Shown here one piece after another: positions 27,245-36,672 of a stretch of DNA of 64,000 nt (position 1 is the stretch's first letter; each line of letters begins with the position of its first letter). Under the pieces are notes generated by a model. That model searched no databases. It was not told the origin of the DNA and saw only the letters and a program-made list of their open reading frames with translations. Location of the stretch: NCBI GenBank assembly GCA_031291725.1, contig JARLIM010000021.1, positions 124,001 through 188,000 of the forward strand, read 5' to 3'. Made by a program: the position numbers and the translations under genes. The stretch comes from Acetobacteraceae bacterium. GTDB lineage: Bacteria; Pseudomonadota; Alphaproteobacteria; Acetobacterales; Acetobacteraceae.

Positions 27245-27391
27245 TCAACTGCCTTGTTTTCCAGCAACCTACGCAAGGCACGGCGCTGAATCGGGCATCG
27301 ACTCGAAGCGCCGTCGTTGCGCTGCACAATTTGACGGCATTTCTGACATTTCCTGTGAGTTAGAATGCCGAAAGAACCGCGCCATCCAAAG

Positions 27392-27408
27392 TTGGCACGC
27401 GATTTGAA
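27392..27408 (+). promoter_or_regulatory. Possible sigma-54 type promoter for the porin gene
   Basis: TTGGCACG-N4-TTGAA lies 64 nt before the porin ATG. It matches the sigma-54 consensus at the -24 GG but has GA instead of the important -12 GC. No enhancer-binding-protein gene is nearby, so this is weak. The rest of the 227-bp gap (27245-27471) shows no clear sigma-70 promoter. Confidence 0.25.
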
Positions 27409-27471
27409 TAGCACTCTGTGTTGCGAGACGCTCGCCGGCTCGCTCGAACGCAGTGAACAGGAACGATATCG

Positions 27472-28746
27472 ATGAAGACACGCAATCTCGTCGCCGCTGT
27501 GGCCCTCGCCATGCCGTTGGCCGCGACCGCCGCGTACGCTGACGACGCCCCGGCAGCTGCTCCCGCCGCACCCGCCGCCTGGGCGGACACGCTGAAGATC
27601 GGCGCTCAGCTCGAAGCCGGCGTGATGGGCAACCTTGCCTCGCCGAAGGACAACATCAATTTCGGCCAGCTCTACACCGACCGCGCCGACGCGCCGGTGG
27701 TGAACCAGTTGCTGCTCTCCATCGGTCGCCCGGTTGACCCGAAGGCGACCGATTATGATTTCGGCTTCAAGTTGCAGGGCCTCTACGGCACCGATGCGCG
27801 CTACACGCATTTTGCCTATTTCCTGGATAAGTCGCTGAAGGGCCAGATGCAGGCCGATGTGCTCGAAGCCAGCGTCAGCGCCTTCACCCCGTGGCTGACC
27901 GATGGCGGCATCAACTGGCAGGCTGGCATGTGGCCGACGCTGCTGGGCTTCGAGACCATCGATTCCTCGACCAACCCATTCTATTCGCACAGCTATATCT
28001 TCAACTTCGGTCTGCCGGTGAAGCACACCGGTGTGAACGCCATCCTGCACGCGACCGACACCATCGATCTGTATGCCGGCGTGGATGCCGGCAACCAGAC
28101 CATCTACGGCAAGGACAACAACTCGTCGTCGTCGTTCCTGGCCGGTGTGAAGGTGACGCCGAACGACAGCTTCAACGTGCTGGCCCTGATGCATTACGGC
28201 CCGGAAGATGCCCAGAAGGCGATGCCGTCCGGCTATAACGCCAACAAGTACGACCGCACCTACACAGATGGTGTGATCACCTACAAAGTGAGCGATGCGC
28301 TGACGCTGACCACCGAATTGAACTATGCCAAGGAAGATTTCGGTGTTCTGACCGGCACCAAGGTGAAGTCGGCTGAAGCCGGTGGTATCGCTCAGTATGC
28401 GGCGATCACCCTGAGCGACACCGCAACCCTGAACCTGCGCGCTGAAGTGTTCTCCGATACGCGCGGCTTCTTCGTGGCGGCTTATCAGAACTCGCTGCTT
28501 GCGGTGGAAAGCCTCGAAGGCACCAACACCGTTGTGCCGACTGGCTATTCTGGCCACTCCACCTACGGCGCTCTGACGGCAGGCGTGACCTTCAAGCCGA
28601 CCCTGCCGGACAACATGAGCGCGCTCACCCTGCTCATCCGTCCGGAACTGCGGGTTGACAACGTGCTCGGCGGTCCGGGCCGCTTCAACGGCGGCAAGGA
28701 TGAGACGGCTGCGATGGCGTCGGTGGACTTCGTGCTCACCTACTGA
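27472..28746 (+). CDS. Outer-membrane beta-barrel porin (BBP2/PF07642-like)
   Basis: It has a clear signal peptide (MKTRNLVAAVALAMPLAA, cleavage after AYA) and an Ala/Pro-rich linker. About 380 residues of alternating beta-strand pattern follow, rich in Gly, Thr, Tyr and Asp, ending in a hydrophobic strand with terminal Tyr (VDFVLTY), as expected of an outer-membrane protein. The sequence pattern (LEASVSAFTPW, GMWPTLLGFETIDSS) resembles the putative beta-barrel porin-2 family common in Acetobacteraceae. It probably forms a general or substrate-induced diffusion channel. It is monocistronic, with a hairpin just after the stop. Confidence 0.85.
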   Translation: MKTRNLVAAVALAMPLAATAAYADDAPAAAPAAPAAWADTLKIGAQLEAGVMGNLASPKDNINFGQLYTDRADAPVVNQLLLSIGRPVDPKATDYDFGFKLQGLYGTDARYTHFAYFLDKSLKGQMQADVLEASVSAFTPWLTDGGINWQAGMWPTLLGFETIDSSTNPFYSHSYIFNFGLPVKHTGVNAILHATDTIDLYAGVDAGNQTIYGKDNNSSSSFLAGVKVTPNDSFNVLALMHYGPEDAQKAMPSGYNANKYDRTYTDGVITYKVSDALTLTTELNYAKEDFGVLTGTKVKSAEAGGIAQYAAITLSDTATLNLRAEVFSDTRGFFVAAYQNSLLAVESLEGTNTVVPTGYSGHSTYGALTAGVTFKPTLPDNMSALTLLIRPELRVDNVLGGPGRFNGGKDETAAMASVDFVLTY

Positions 28747-28772
28747 TCTCTGCCTCCAACTGCACAGAAAAT

Positions 28773-28796
28773 GGTCAGACCGGCGACGGTCTGGCC
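28773..28796 (+). terminator. Hairpin after the porin gene
   Basis: GGTCAGACCG and CGGTCTGGCC form a 10-bp stem (one G-U pair) around a GCGA tetraloop, 27 nt after the porin stop. There is no long T-run, so it may stabilise the 3' end or terminate weakly. Confidence 0.55.
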
Positions 28797-28820
28797 ATAT
28801 GTGTGTCTGCGCGTCGATGC

Positions 28821-29420
28821 CTATAATTTTTGTGCGAGCCAGACCGTGTGGCCACCACAGGTTAAATCCTGAGGGACGTGGGCGATTTCGCGAAATCCGT
28901 GCTCGGCCAGCAAGCGCCGATACGCCTGGGGCGCCAAGCTGGCGTGATGCAGATCCGCACCGTAGAGCGATCCAATGGCCTCGCCATCATCAGGGCCGGC
29001 GGTGAACATCAACGGTGCCCCGGCCGCCGCATGAGCGCCGAACACCGGAAACATCGCCCGCTGATCGTCTCGACTGAGATGAAAAAAGCTGTTCCAGGCC
29101 AGCACGCCATCAAAGCGCCGCGCCAGATTGAGGCAGCGCATGTCTGCATCGATCCATTCCTGGTCTGGAAACTGAGCACGGCAGAGATCGAGCATCGCCG
29201 GGGCCGAATCAATACCCGTCACACGACATCCCTGGCCGATGAACCATGCCGCCAATGGCGAGCCTGGGCCGCAACCAAGATCCAGCACATGCGCCTCCTG
29301 CGGCAGCAAGGTACGAAATCGCTCCAGCCAGCCTTGTTCGAAGAGCCATGTCTGCTTCCTCCGATCCGCCACCCAGAGATGGCCAAGCCTGCGGTAGAAG
29401 CTGATCGCGCTGTCCGACAT
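28821..29420 (-). CDS. Class I SAM-dependent methyltransferase
   Basis: The 199-residue protein has the SAM motif I LDLGCGPGSPLAAWFI near residues 48-63, followed by the motif II acidic residue in VTGIDSAPAMLDLC and post-motif AWNSFFHLSRDDQ. The substrate is unknown. The ATG at 29420 gives MSDSAISFYRRLGHLW and overlaps the stop of the upstream methyltransferase gene by one base (TGATG). An upstream in-frame start would lie inside that gene. It is the last gene of the ubiA operon. Confidence 0.85.
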   Translation of the reverse strand: MSDSAISFYRRLGHLWVADRRKQTWLFEQGWLERFRTLLPQEAHVLDLGCGPGSPLAAWFIGQGCRVTGIDSAPAMLDLCRAQFPDQEWIDADMRCLNLARRFDGVLAWNSFFHLSRDDQRAMFPVFGAHAAAGAPLMFTAGPDDGEAIGSLYGADLHHASLAPQAYRRLLAEHGFREIAHVPQDLTCGGHTVWLAQKL

Positions 29421-30061
29421 CAGTCCGCCTGCAAAAGCCAGAGTGTCACCACCCGTTCGGCGCGATCCTCCAACTCCATCGTGGTCTGCACTGCCACGCG
29501 CTCCATCGCCACCATGCCCGCCCGTGGCAGATAGGCCCGGCCGGGATCGGCGATCCACACCGCTGCACTTTGTGCCATCGTCTTCAGCCACGGCAGGATA
29601 TGCGCCGTCATCGGCGCTTCGTAGCATACGTCGCCGCACAGGATCAGATCCCAGCGGCATGCCTGCCCCACCACATCGCCCAACACCGCCACCTCCACGC
29701 CATTATGCGCGGCGTTGAGGGCGATCGAGGCGCAGGCGAGCGGATCGATCTCCGCCGCCTCCACCGTGGCCGCCCCGGCCTTGGCACAGGCAATTGCCGC
29801 AAGCCCACAGCCAGCGGCGAAATCAAGCACGCGCTTGCCCGCCACCAATGCGGGATTGTCCAACACCCGTCGCGCCATTGCCACACTGCCGGGCCAGGCG
29901 AACGCCCAGAATGGCGGCTCCGTGCCGGTCTCGGCGAGCCAGGATTCGGTCGCCTGCCAAATCGGGGTGATTTCAGTGGCCAGATAGAGCGGGATTTCCG
30001 GCACCATCGCATGATGGCTCAGCGCGGTATTCGCCGCGATGAAGGCGGCACCGGCGCTCAC
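29420..30061 (-). CDS. Nicotinamide N-methyltransferase/PrmA-like lysine methyltransferase family protein
   Basis: The 213-residue protein has the SAM motif VLDFAAGCGLAAIACAKAGA and the methyltransferase-16/ETF-beta-type signature PPFWAFAWPGSVAMARRVLD, followed by DLILCGDVCYEAPM. Homologues methylate lysines in proteins such as ETF-beta or ribosomal L11, but the target here is not determined. I use the GTG at 30061, which overlaps the ubiA stop as GTGA. Confidence 0.8.
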   Translation of the reverse strand: MSAGAAFIAANTALSHHAMVPEIPLYLATEITPIWQATESWLAETGTEPPFWAFAWPGSVAMARRVLDNPALVAGKRVLDFAAGCGLAAIACAKAGAATVEAAEIDPLACASIALNAAHNGVEVAVLGDVVGQACRWDLILCGDVCYEAPMTAHILPWLKTMAQSAAVWIADPGRAYLPRAGMVAMERVAVQTTMELEDRAERVVTLWLLQAD

Positions 30062-30957
30062 AGCCGACCTGCAATGATCGCCAGACCAATGGCCAGCCCG
30101 AATTCCCGATTGGCCTTGAACAGGCGCAGACACAGCGCCTGATCATCGATGTCCAACACCCGAATCTGTCGCACCAACAGCCACAGCGCCGGAATGAACA
30201 CCGGCAACGCCCCGGCCTGCAGCCCCGCCTGCCAACCGGCCAACATCAGCAACACCGACGTCAGCGCATAGCACACTGTCAAAAATGCGGCCGAATGCGC
30301 ACCGAACAGCCGTGCGGTCGATTTGATGCCCACCAGCGCATCGTCCTCTCGGTCTTGATGCGCATAGATGGTGTCGTAGCCCAAAATCCAGAAAAACGTT
30401 GCCGCATAGAGCAGCAGCCCCGCCGCCTCCATCCGCCCGGCCGCCGCCGCGTACCCCATCGGCGCGCCCCACCCGAAGGTGATCCCCAGCATCGCCTGCG
30501 GCCACCATGTCACCCGTTTGGCCAGCGGATACAGCACCACCAAGCCGAGCGAGCCCACGCCAAGTGCCTGCGCAAACGGTAGAAGTTGCAGCAAGATCAA
30601 CAGGCTGATCAGCAGCAATGCCGCCAGAAACAACGCTGCCTGCCGCATCCGCACCGCGCCCGACGCCAAGGGCCGCCCTGCCGTGCGGGTCACCTGACGA
30701 TCCAGATCGCGGTCCCACATATCATTGACCACACAGCCCGCGCCGCGCATCAGAAACGAGCCGGCAAAGAACAGCGCCACCAACCACGCGCTCTGCCCCC
30801 AGGGGGCGCGGGCGAGCAGGATCGACCACAATCCGGGCAGAAACAGCAGCCACGCACCGATCGGTCGGTCGAACCGGGCGAGCAGCGCGTAGGGTTGCCA
30901 AGATGCGGGCAGATTTGCCACCCAGCCATGAGCCACGATATCGGTGTAATTCTTCAT
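30058..30957 (-). CDS. ubiA: 4-hydroxybenzoate polyprenyltransferase
   Basis: UbiA attaches the polyprenyl tail to 4-hydroxybenzoate in ubiquinone synthesis, in the inner membrane. The 299-residue protein has 8-9 hydrophobic helices. The first prenyl-diphosphate-Mg2+ motif is NDMWDRDLD at residues 78-86 and the second is DTIYAHQDREDD further on. The ATG at 30957 gives MKNYTDIVAHGW. It is divergent from rsmE with only 22 bp between the starts. Confidence 0.95.
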   Translation of the reverse strand: MKNYTDIVAHGWVANLPASWQPYALLARFDRPIGAWLLFLPGLWSILLARAPWGQSAWLVALFFAGSFLMRGAGCVVNDMWDRDLDRQVTRTAGRPLASGAVRMRQAALFLAALLLISLLILLQLLPFAQALGVGSLGLVVLYPLAKRVTWWPQAMLGITFGWGAPMGYAAAAGRMEAAGLLLYAATFFWILGYDTIYAHQDREDDALVGIKSTARLFGAHSAAFLTVCYALTSVLLMLAGWQAGLQAGALPVFIPALWLLVRQIRVLDIDDQALCLRLFKANREFGLAIGLAIIAGRL

Positions 30958-30979
30958 ACCTCCGACTTCGCGCAGGCAT

Positions 30980-31720
30980 ATGACCGGGTCAATCCGCCTT
31001 TTCGTCGCCGACCGGCTTTCCCAGGGCACCGGCTTCATGCTCGCCCCGGAACAGGCCCATTATCTGGGCAATGTGATGCGCCAAGGCGTGGGCGATCATG
31101 TCTGTCTGTTCAACGGCCAGGACGGAGAATGGCTGGCCAGGATCGACAGCATCCGCAAGGATCGCTGCCTCGTCCTCCCCGAACGCCAAACCCGCCCGCA
31201 GCAGGGGGAACCGCCACTCACCCTGGTTTTCGCGCCACTCAAGCGCGACAACACCCATCTGGTGGTCGAAAAAGCCACCGAATTGGGCGCCACCCGTCTG
31301 CTGCCGGTGTTCACCGAGCGCACCAACACCCAGCGCCTCAATCTCGACCGCCTGTCCGCCATCGCACGCGAGGCAGCCGAGCAATGCGAGCGTTTGTCGG
31401 TGCCGGACATCGCCGAGCCGATGCCGTTATATTCCCTGCTATCTAACTGGAATTCCAACGAAACCCTGCACACCGCCATTGAGCGCAGCGGGGCTGCGAC
31501 ACCGGTCTCCGCCCTTGGTCCCAGAGCATTGTTGATCGGGCCTGAGGGAGGATTCACCAAACCAGAGCTTGACCTTCTGCATCGCACTCCCTTTGTAAGA
31601 CCTGTCGGCCTCGGCCCGCGCGTGTTGCGGGCCGAGACGGCGGCCATCGTCGGACTCGCGTTGTTGCAGGCGGCGACCTGGAATTCTTCAAGCGCAGCCG
31701 CAGCAAAGGCCGAGGGATAA
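30980..31720 (+). CDS. rsmE: 16S rRNA (uracil1498-N3)-methyltransferase
   Basis: RsmE methylates U1498 of 16S rRNA. It has the N-terminal PUA-like part (RLFVADRLSQGTGFML, HYLGNVMR) and a SPOUT-fold catalytic domain with the conserved LLIGPEGGFTKPELDLL and LGPRVLRAETAAIVGLALL knot motifs. 246 aa is normal. It is followed after 2 bp by gshA. Confidence 0.94.
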   Translation: MTGSIRLFVADRLSQGTGFMLAPEQAHYLGNVMRQGVGDHVCLFNGQDGEWLARIDSIRKDRCLVLPERQTRPQQGEPPLTLVFAPLKRDNTHLVVEKATELGATRLLPVFTERTNTQRLNLDRLSAIAREAAEQCERLSVPDIAEPMPLYSLLSNWNSNETLHTAIERSGAATPVSALGPRALLIGPEGGFTKPELDLLHRTPFVRPVGLGPRVLRAETAAIVGLALLQAATWNSSSAAAAKAEG

Positions 31721-31722
31721 AA

Positions 31723-33084
31723 ATGTCAAACCCCGGGGAAGCCGACCTCACACCGATCACCTCGGTGCAACAGATGGCCGAGTATCTGGCTGAAGGCTGC
31801 AAGCCGTCCGCCGCATTCCGCATTGGCACCGAGCACGAGAAATTCGGCTTTCGGCTGAGCGACCTTAGCTCTCCCCCCTATGAACCCAACGGCATTCGCG
31901 CGATGCTCGAAGGTATCGGCAATGACGGCTGGGATTGGATCGAGGATCACGGCAACCCAATCGGTCTCAAGCGCGGCTACGAATCGGTCTCGCTGGAGCC
32001 TGCCGGTCAGTTCGAACTCTCCGGCGCACCGCTGGAGAGCCTGCACGACACCGCCGCCGAACTCGAGTCGCATTATGCCGATGTTCGCCGCATCGCCGCG
32101 CCGTTGGGCTTGGGCTTTGCCGCCCTCGGCTTTCATCCCACGCAGAGCTTCGCGCAGATGCCGTGGATGCCGAAAAGCCGCTACGGCATCATGCGCCGCT
32201 ATATGCCCAAAGTCGGCGCGCTCGGCCTGGATATGATGACGCGCACCTGCACCGTGCAGGTCAATCTCGATTTCAGCTCCGAAGCCGATATGGCGGCCAA
32301 GCTGAAGGTCAGCCTTGCCTTGCAGCCAGTGGCCACCGCGCTGTTCGCCAACTCGCCCTTCAAGGAAGGCAAGCCGTCGGGCTTTCTGTCCACCCGCGCC
32401 CAGGTGTGGACCGACACCGACACCGCCCGCTCCGGTATGCCGGGGCTGATGTTCGCCGAGGATTTCGGCTTTGAACGTTATGTCGATTGGGTGCTCGATG
32501 TGCCGATGTATTTCGTCATGCGCGATGGCGAGATGATCGATCTGGCCGGGGCCTCATTCCGGGATTTCGTCGCGGGCAGGCTCGATCATCCCGGCGTGGG
32601 ACAGGCCACGATGGGTGACTTCGCCGATCACATCACCACCGCCTTCACCGATGTCCGCCTCAAGCGTTTCCTGGAGATGCGCGGCGCCGATGCCGGAACG
32701 GCGGCGATGATGGTGGCGCAATCCGCGCTTTGGGTTGGCCTGCTCTATGACGAACCCACTCTCGCCGCGGCTCTCTCGCTGGTGCGCAAGCATCCGTGGG
32801 AGGTCTATCAGGCGCTGCGGCCAGACGTGGCCCGCAATGCGCTCGGAGCGAAATTCGGCACCGGCACACTGCGCGATGTGGCGCGCGAGATGGTGGAACT
32901 GGCAGCCCAGGGTCTACGCAACCGGGCGCGGGTGAATGGCGCGGGAGAGGACGAGACGAAGTTCCTCGCCCCGCTGTTTGACATTATTCACGGTGCACCA
33001 ACGCAAGCAGAGTATTGGCTCGGCCGTTTTAACGGTGCTTGGCGTGGCGATGTCACGAAGATCTTCGGGGAAGCTGCGATTTAA
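31723..33084 (+). CDS. gshA: Glutamate-cysteine ligase (plant/alphaproteobacterial class)
   Basis: This enzyme makes gamma-glutamylcysteine, the first step of glutathione synthesis. The 453-residue protein has the family start FRIGTEHEKFGF, the region YESVSLEPAGQFELSGAP, and MTRTCTVQVNLDFSSE, characteristic of the class-3 (plant/alphaproteobacterial) ligases. It may be cotranscribed with rsmE. It fits the presence of GloA and a GST-like gene elsewhere in the window. Confidence 0.94.
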   Translation: MSNPGEADLTPITSVQQMAEYLAEGCKPSAAFRIGTEHEKFGFRLSDLSSPPYEPNGIRAMLEGIGNDGWDWIEDHGNPIGLKRGYESVSLEPAGQFELSGAPLESLHDTAAELESHYADVRRIAAPLGLGFAALGFHPTQSFAQMPWMPKSRYGIMRRYMPKVGALGLDMMTRTCTVQVNLDFSSEADMAAKLKVSLALQPVATALFANSPFKEGKPSGFLSTRAQVWTDTDTARSGMPGLMFAEDFGFERYVDWVLDVPMYFVMRDGEMIDLAGASFRDFVAGRLDHPGVGQATMGDFADHITTAFTDVRLKRFLEMRGADAGTAAMMVAQSALWVGLLYDEPTLAAALSLVRKHPWEVYQALRPDVARNALGAKFGTGTLRDVAREMVELAAQGLRNRARVNGAGEDETKFLAPLFDIIHGAPTQAEYWLGRFNGAWRGDVTKIFGEAAI

Positions 33085-33183
33085 CGAAAGCCGCGGGACG
33101 ATGCACGTGCCGCTCGGTCATCTGGCCGGGCGTATCGTGGTTTTCCCGTACTTTCGCAACTTCCAGCGGCGTGGAATCGTGAC

Positions 33184-35382
33184 ATGAACGTTACCCCTCG
33201 CAGATTGGTTACCCCCATCGCCCCGCTTTCCTCCACCGGCACCACCGCTGCCCCCATGATGTCCGACACCGCCCTGTTGAGCCATGATCAGAGTGATGCG
33301 CTGATCGCCGACAAGCCAGTTGTTCGGCTGCGCCTGATCGGGCAGATGGAGGCTTGGACTCTCACCGCAGAGAGCATTCTGCCGACAGGTCGTAAAACCC
33401 GCGCGCTGCTCGCCATTCTTGCTTTGTCCGCCCCACGCCCAGTGCTGCGCGGCAGGTTGGCCGAGATGTTGTGGAGCCGTCGCCCGGAAGAGCAAGCCCG
33501 CGCCTCGCTGCGCCAGGAAATCCACCGCCTGCTCGACGCCTTGGGCCCGGTCGGCAACCACATCCTGTCCATCCACCGCGACCACCTCACGCTGCGCCCC
33601 GGCACGGTATGGGTGGACGTGGAGGAGGTGCTGCGCGCCTCTCCCGGCAAACCGGCAGCGCTCAGCCTGCTGGATGGCGATCTGCTGGAGGATCTGGATG
33701 GCGTCGACCCCGCCTTCGACAATTGGCTTGCGGCCGAACGTGAACGGCTACGGGATCGGGCACGGGTGCTGGCGGAGCAATTGCTGCGCGATCAGAGCGA
33801 CCCGGAATTGACCATCCCCGCAGCCCAACAGCTTCTCGCCATTGACCGCTCGCATGAAGGTGCGTGGCGGGCGCTGATGCGGGCTTATGCGCAGCGGGGC
33901 GAGCGGGGTATGGCGTTGCAGGCCTATGAACGCTGCCGCATCGTGCTTGCGGATCAACTCGACGCTCATCCATCGGACGACACCCAACGTCTGGCCGCCG
34001 ACATCCGCGCCACCGTGCCCGCCGCCCGCGGCACGCCGCAAATATCTCGCCCGGAGCCGCGGCACGATTCCTTCCGCCTGCCGTTGCGTCCCTCGCTCGC
34101 CAGCGCGCCCGCCAGCGCCGAGGCGATGCTCGACCGCCTCTCTGAGTCGCTGCCACATCAGGCGGCCGCTCCGCCCGCCCCGGCACAACGCCAAGGCGCG
34201 CGGCTTGGTGTGCTGCCCATGCAGGTTTCCGGGGCCGGGCCGAGTGAGCAAGGCTTTGCCACCATGCTCGCCGAGGAGATCACCGCAACCTTGGCGCGCA
34301 ACCGCACGCTCTCGCTGGTCTCCTCCGCCGCTCTGGCGCGCACGGCCATCACCTCTCGCGATGAGGCGATGATCGGGCGGGCCTTCATGCTCGATTACCT
34401 GCTCGACGGCACGCTGCAACGCAATGGCGAGCGACTGCGCGTCTCGCTGCGCCTGCTCGATTTGCGTGGCGGCACACAGATCGTCTGGGCCGAGCGGTTC
34501 GACCGTCAAGCGCCGGATCTCTTTGGCCTGCAGGACGAGATTGCGCAAAATGTGGCGGCCCGCATGGAGCCGACGATGCTCGCCTTGGAGGCCGAGCGCG
34601 TCACCAACCGCCCGAATGCCGAGCCATCGTCGCAGGAACTCACCCTGCGCGCATTCGCTGCCCTCACCCGGCCCGACCGTGCCCAATACAGCCTTGCACA
34701 AGCCCTCTTAACTCAGGCGATCGCGACGGATCCCGGCCTGTCCGCGGCCCATTCCTGGGCCGCCCTGCTGCATCTGGCGACCATCTCACAGGGCTGGTCC
34801 GATGATGTGGCGGCCGACAGCGCGCAGGCGGTGCGATTGGCGGAGCGTGCCGTGATGCTCGATGCACAGGATGCCCGCGCGCTCACCATCGCAGGCCATG
34901 TCCGCGCCATGCTGCAACACCGGTTGCCGGAGGCGATGGTGCTGCATGAACGCGCCCTCACCCTCAACCCCAGCCTTGCCCTCGCATGGACCTTCTCCGC
35001 CCTCACCCACGCCTATTGCGGCCAGTTGGACGAGGCGGCCAGCCGTGCGGCGCAAGCGCACAGCCTTGCCCCACACGATCCGCTCAGTTTTCTCAACGCC
35101 AGCGCCCGCGTGCTGATAGCCCTGTTGCAGCGCGATTATGCCGCGGCGATTGCCATCGGATGTGAGCTTGGGCAGGTGCAGCCCGCGTGGGCGGATGGCG
35201 CGCGCATGATGCTCGCAGCCCAAGGCCTGAGCGGCACCGACAGCGCGCACACCCTCTCGCGCCTACTCGCCCTCGCACCACAGGAGCGGCTGTCCACTCT
35301 GGCCGCCCGCCAGCCATTCCAACGGCCGGGCGATTGGGAACATCTCCAGGCCGGGCTGCGCAGCGCGGGGCTGCCGGACTAA
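33184..35382 (+). CDS. SARP/BTAD-type regulator with TolB-like domain and TPRs
   Basis: The N-terminal part (residues ~45-140, VRLRLIGQMEAWTL) resembles a winged-helix transcriptional-regulatory domain, and residues ~140-275 form a BTAD helical region (AFDNWLAAERERLRDRARVLAEQL). After a Pro-rich linker comes a TolB N-terminal-like domain (~335-450, LGVLPMQVSGAGPSEQGFA, LLDGTLQRNGERLRVSLRLL), then about 270 residues of TPR-like helices. It looks like a large cytoplasmic one-component regulator. Target genes are unknown. The first 24 residues are low complexity, so the ATG pair at 33256/33259 is an alternative start. Confidence 0.78.
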   Translation: MNVTPRRLVTPIAPLSSTGTTAAPMMSDTALLSHDQSDALIADKPVVRLRLIGQMEAWTLTAESILPTGRKTRALLAILALSAPRPVLRGRLAEMLWSRRPEEQARASLRQEIHRLLDALGPVGNHILSIHRDHLTLRPGTVWVDVEEVLRASPGKPAALSLLDGDLLEDLDGVDPAFDNWLAAERERLRDRARVLAEQLLRDQSDPELTIPAAQQLLAIDRSHEGAWRALMRAYAQRGERGMALQAYERCRIVLADQLDAHPSDDTQRLAADIRATVPAARGTPQISRPEPRHDSFRLPLRPSLASAPASAEAMLDRLSESLPHQAAAPPAPAQRQGARLGVLPMQVSGAGPSEQGFATMLAEEITATLARNRTLSLVSSAALARTAITSRDEAMIGRAFMLDYLLDGTLQRNGERLRVSLRLLDLRGGTQIVWAERFDRQAPDLFGLQDEIAQNVAARMEPTMLALEAERVTNRPNAEPSSQELTLRAFAALTRPDRAQYSLAQALLTQAIATDPGLSAAHSWAALLHLATISQGWSDDVAADSAQAVRLAERAVMLDAQDARALTIAGHVRAMLQHRLPEAMVLHERALTLNPSLALAWTFSALTHAYCGQLDEAASRAAQAHSLAPHDPLSFLNASARVLIALLQRDYAAAIAIGCELGQVQPAWADGARMMLAAQGLSGTDSAHTLSRLLALAPQERLSTLAARQPFQRPGDWEHLQAGLRSAGLPD

Positions 35383-35471
35383 GCCGCCCTTCCCCATCAG
35401 CCTCATCGCGCCGCCGCCCCCCGCGCGGGAGGTGAGCGGTGCCTGCTGTCCGCATCGGCGGGAGAGATCGT

Positions 35472-36488
35472 ATGGCCAATCGCTATCTGGTCGTCGGGGG
35501 TGCCGGGTTTATCGGCAGCCACCTTGTTGCCGGGCTGATCGCGCGCGGCGATGAGGTGGTGGTGTTCGACAATCTGCAGACCGGCCATCGCGCCGCCATC
35601 GACGCACGGGCACACTTCCATCACGGCGACCTCGCCGATCCGATGGCGCTGCACGCGGTCTTCACAGGACGGCGTTTCGATGGGGTGTTTCATCTCGCCG
35701 ATCTCTCGCTGGTCGGTGAGAGCATGCAGTCGCCGATGCGCTATCTGACAATCAATCCCAGCAATGCCGGTCGATTGATCGATGCCTGTCTGCGACATGG
35801 CGTGCAGCGGTTGGTCTATTCCTCCACCGCCAATCTGTTCGGCACCGCCGATACCAGTCCGATCGGCGAGGATGCCCCGATAGCGCCGGCCTCGGCGTAC
35901 GGCGAGAGCAAATTCGCTGTCGAGCGCATGCTGCTATGGGCCGAGCGCGTGCATCAATTGCACTCCGCCTGCCTGCGCTTCTTCAATGCCGCCGGCTGCG
36001 ATCCGGGTGGCAGGCTCGGTGAGGCGCATTTCCCCGAGACCCATCTGATCCCGCTCGCCATCGACGCCGCCCTCGGTCGCCGCCCGCCGCTTGCGGTGTT
36101 CGGCACCGATTACTCAACGCCGGACGGCACCTGTCTGCGTGACTATGTGCATGTCACCGATCTGGTCGCAGCCCATGTGCTGGCGATGCAACGAATCGCC
36201 ATCGGCAGCGTGCGTTACAATATCGGCATGGGACGCGGCCATTCGGTGCGAGAGGTGATAGATGCCGTCAGCCGCATCGCCGGACGACGCGTTCCGGTGA
36301 TCGCCGCAGACCGCCGCCCAGGCGATCCGCCGATTCTGATCGCCTCGGCAGATCGTATCATCCACGAAATGGGCTGGAACCCTGCTTACAGCACACTCGA
36401 CGACATCATTGAGACGGCTTTGATCTGGCGTCGCAATCATCCAGATGGATACGCAAATACCGCAATGCAGCAAAGGCAAACAGCCTGA
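35472..36488 (+). CDS. galE: UDP-glucose 4-epimerase (GalE-type)
   Basis: An extended-SDR sugar-nucleotide epimerase of 338 aa. It has the NAD-binding motif VVGGAGFIGSHLVAG at the N-terminus, a Ser-Tyr-Lys catalytic set in YSSTANLFG and SAYGESKFAVERML, and the GalE-type region NAAGCDPGGRLGE and CLRDYVHVTDLVAAH. It probably interconverts UDP-glucose and UDP-galactose for surface polysaccharides. The ATG at 35472 follows GGGAGA. It is alone between the large regulator and mucR, with no glycan genes beside it. Confidence 0.9.
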   Translation: MANRYLVVGGAGFIGSHLVAGLIARGDEVVVFDNLQTGHRAAIDARAHFHHGDLADPMALHAVFTGRRFDGVFHLADLSLVGESMQSPMRYLTINPSNAGRLIDACLRHGVQRLVYSSTANLFGTADTSPIGEDAPIAPASAYGESKFAVERMLLWAERVHQLHSACLRFFNAAGCDPGGRLGEAHFPETHLIPLAIDAALGRRPPLAVFGTDYSTPDGTCLRDYVHVTDLVAAHVLAMQRIAIGSVRYNIGMGRGHSVREVIDAVSRIAGRRVPVIAADRRPGDPPILIASADRIIHEMGWNPAYSTLDDIIETALIWRRNHPDGYANTAMQQRQTA

Positions 36489-36672
36489 ATCCAACAGCAC
36501 TCAATCGATATTTTCCTGATTCCTGCGGAAAATTTGAGGCATTGTCATTCAATTGTCTGACATTTTATCCATGTGGCTGCCTGGAGCGAATTGCAGATGT
36601 GTGAAAGTTTACGGCTATGCTTTGCATAAAAATGCCAGTAAAGTATCGCTTATTGAAACCCAAACGGACGCC
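36489..36672. other. AT-rich leader/promoter region of mucR
   Basis: This 184-bp gap is clearly AT-richer than the surrounding genes, as expected of MucR-regulated and auto-regulated promoters, which bind AT-rich DNA with T-A steps. Several TATG/TTGCAT-like steps occur (for example around 36618-36630), but no single operator is obvious. Confidence 0.4.

Noticed and set aside
27331-27366. TTGACG ... TAGAAT as a sigma-70 promoter of the porin
   Set aside because: The spacer is 24 nt, too long for a normal -35/-10 pair.
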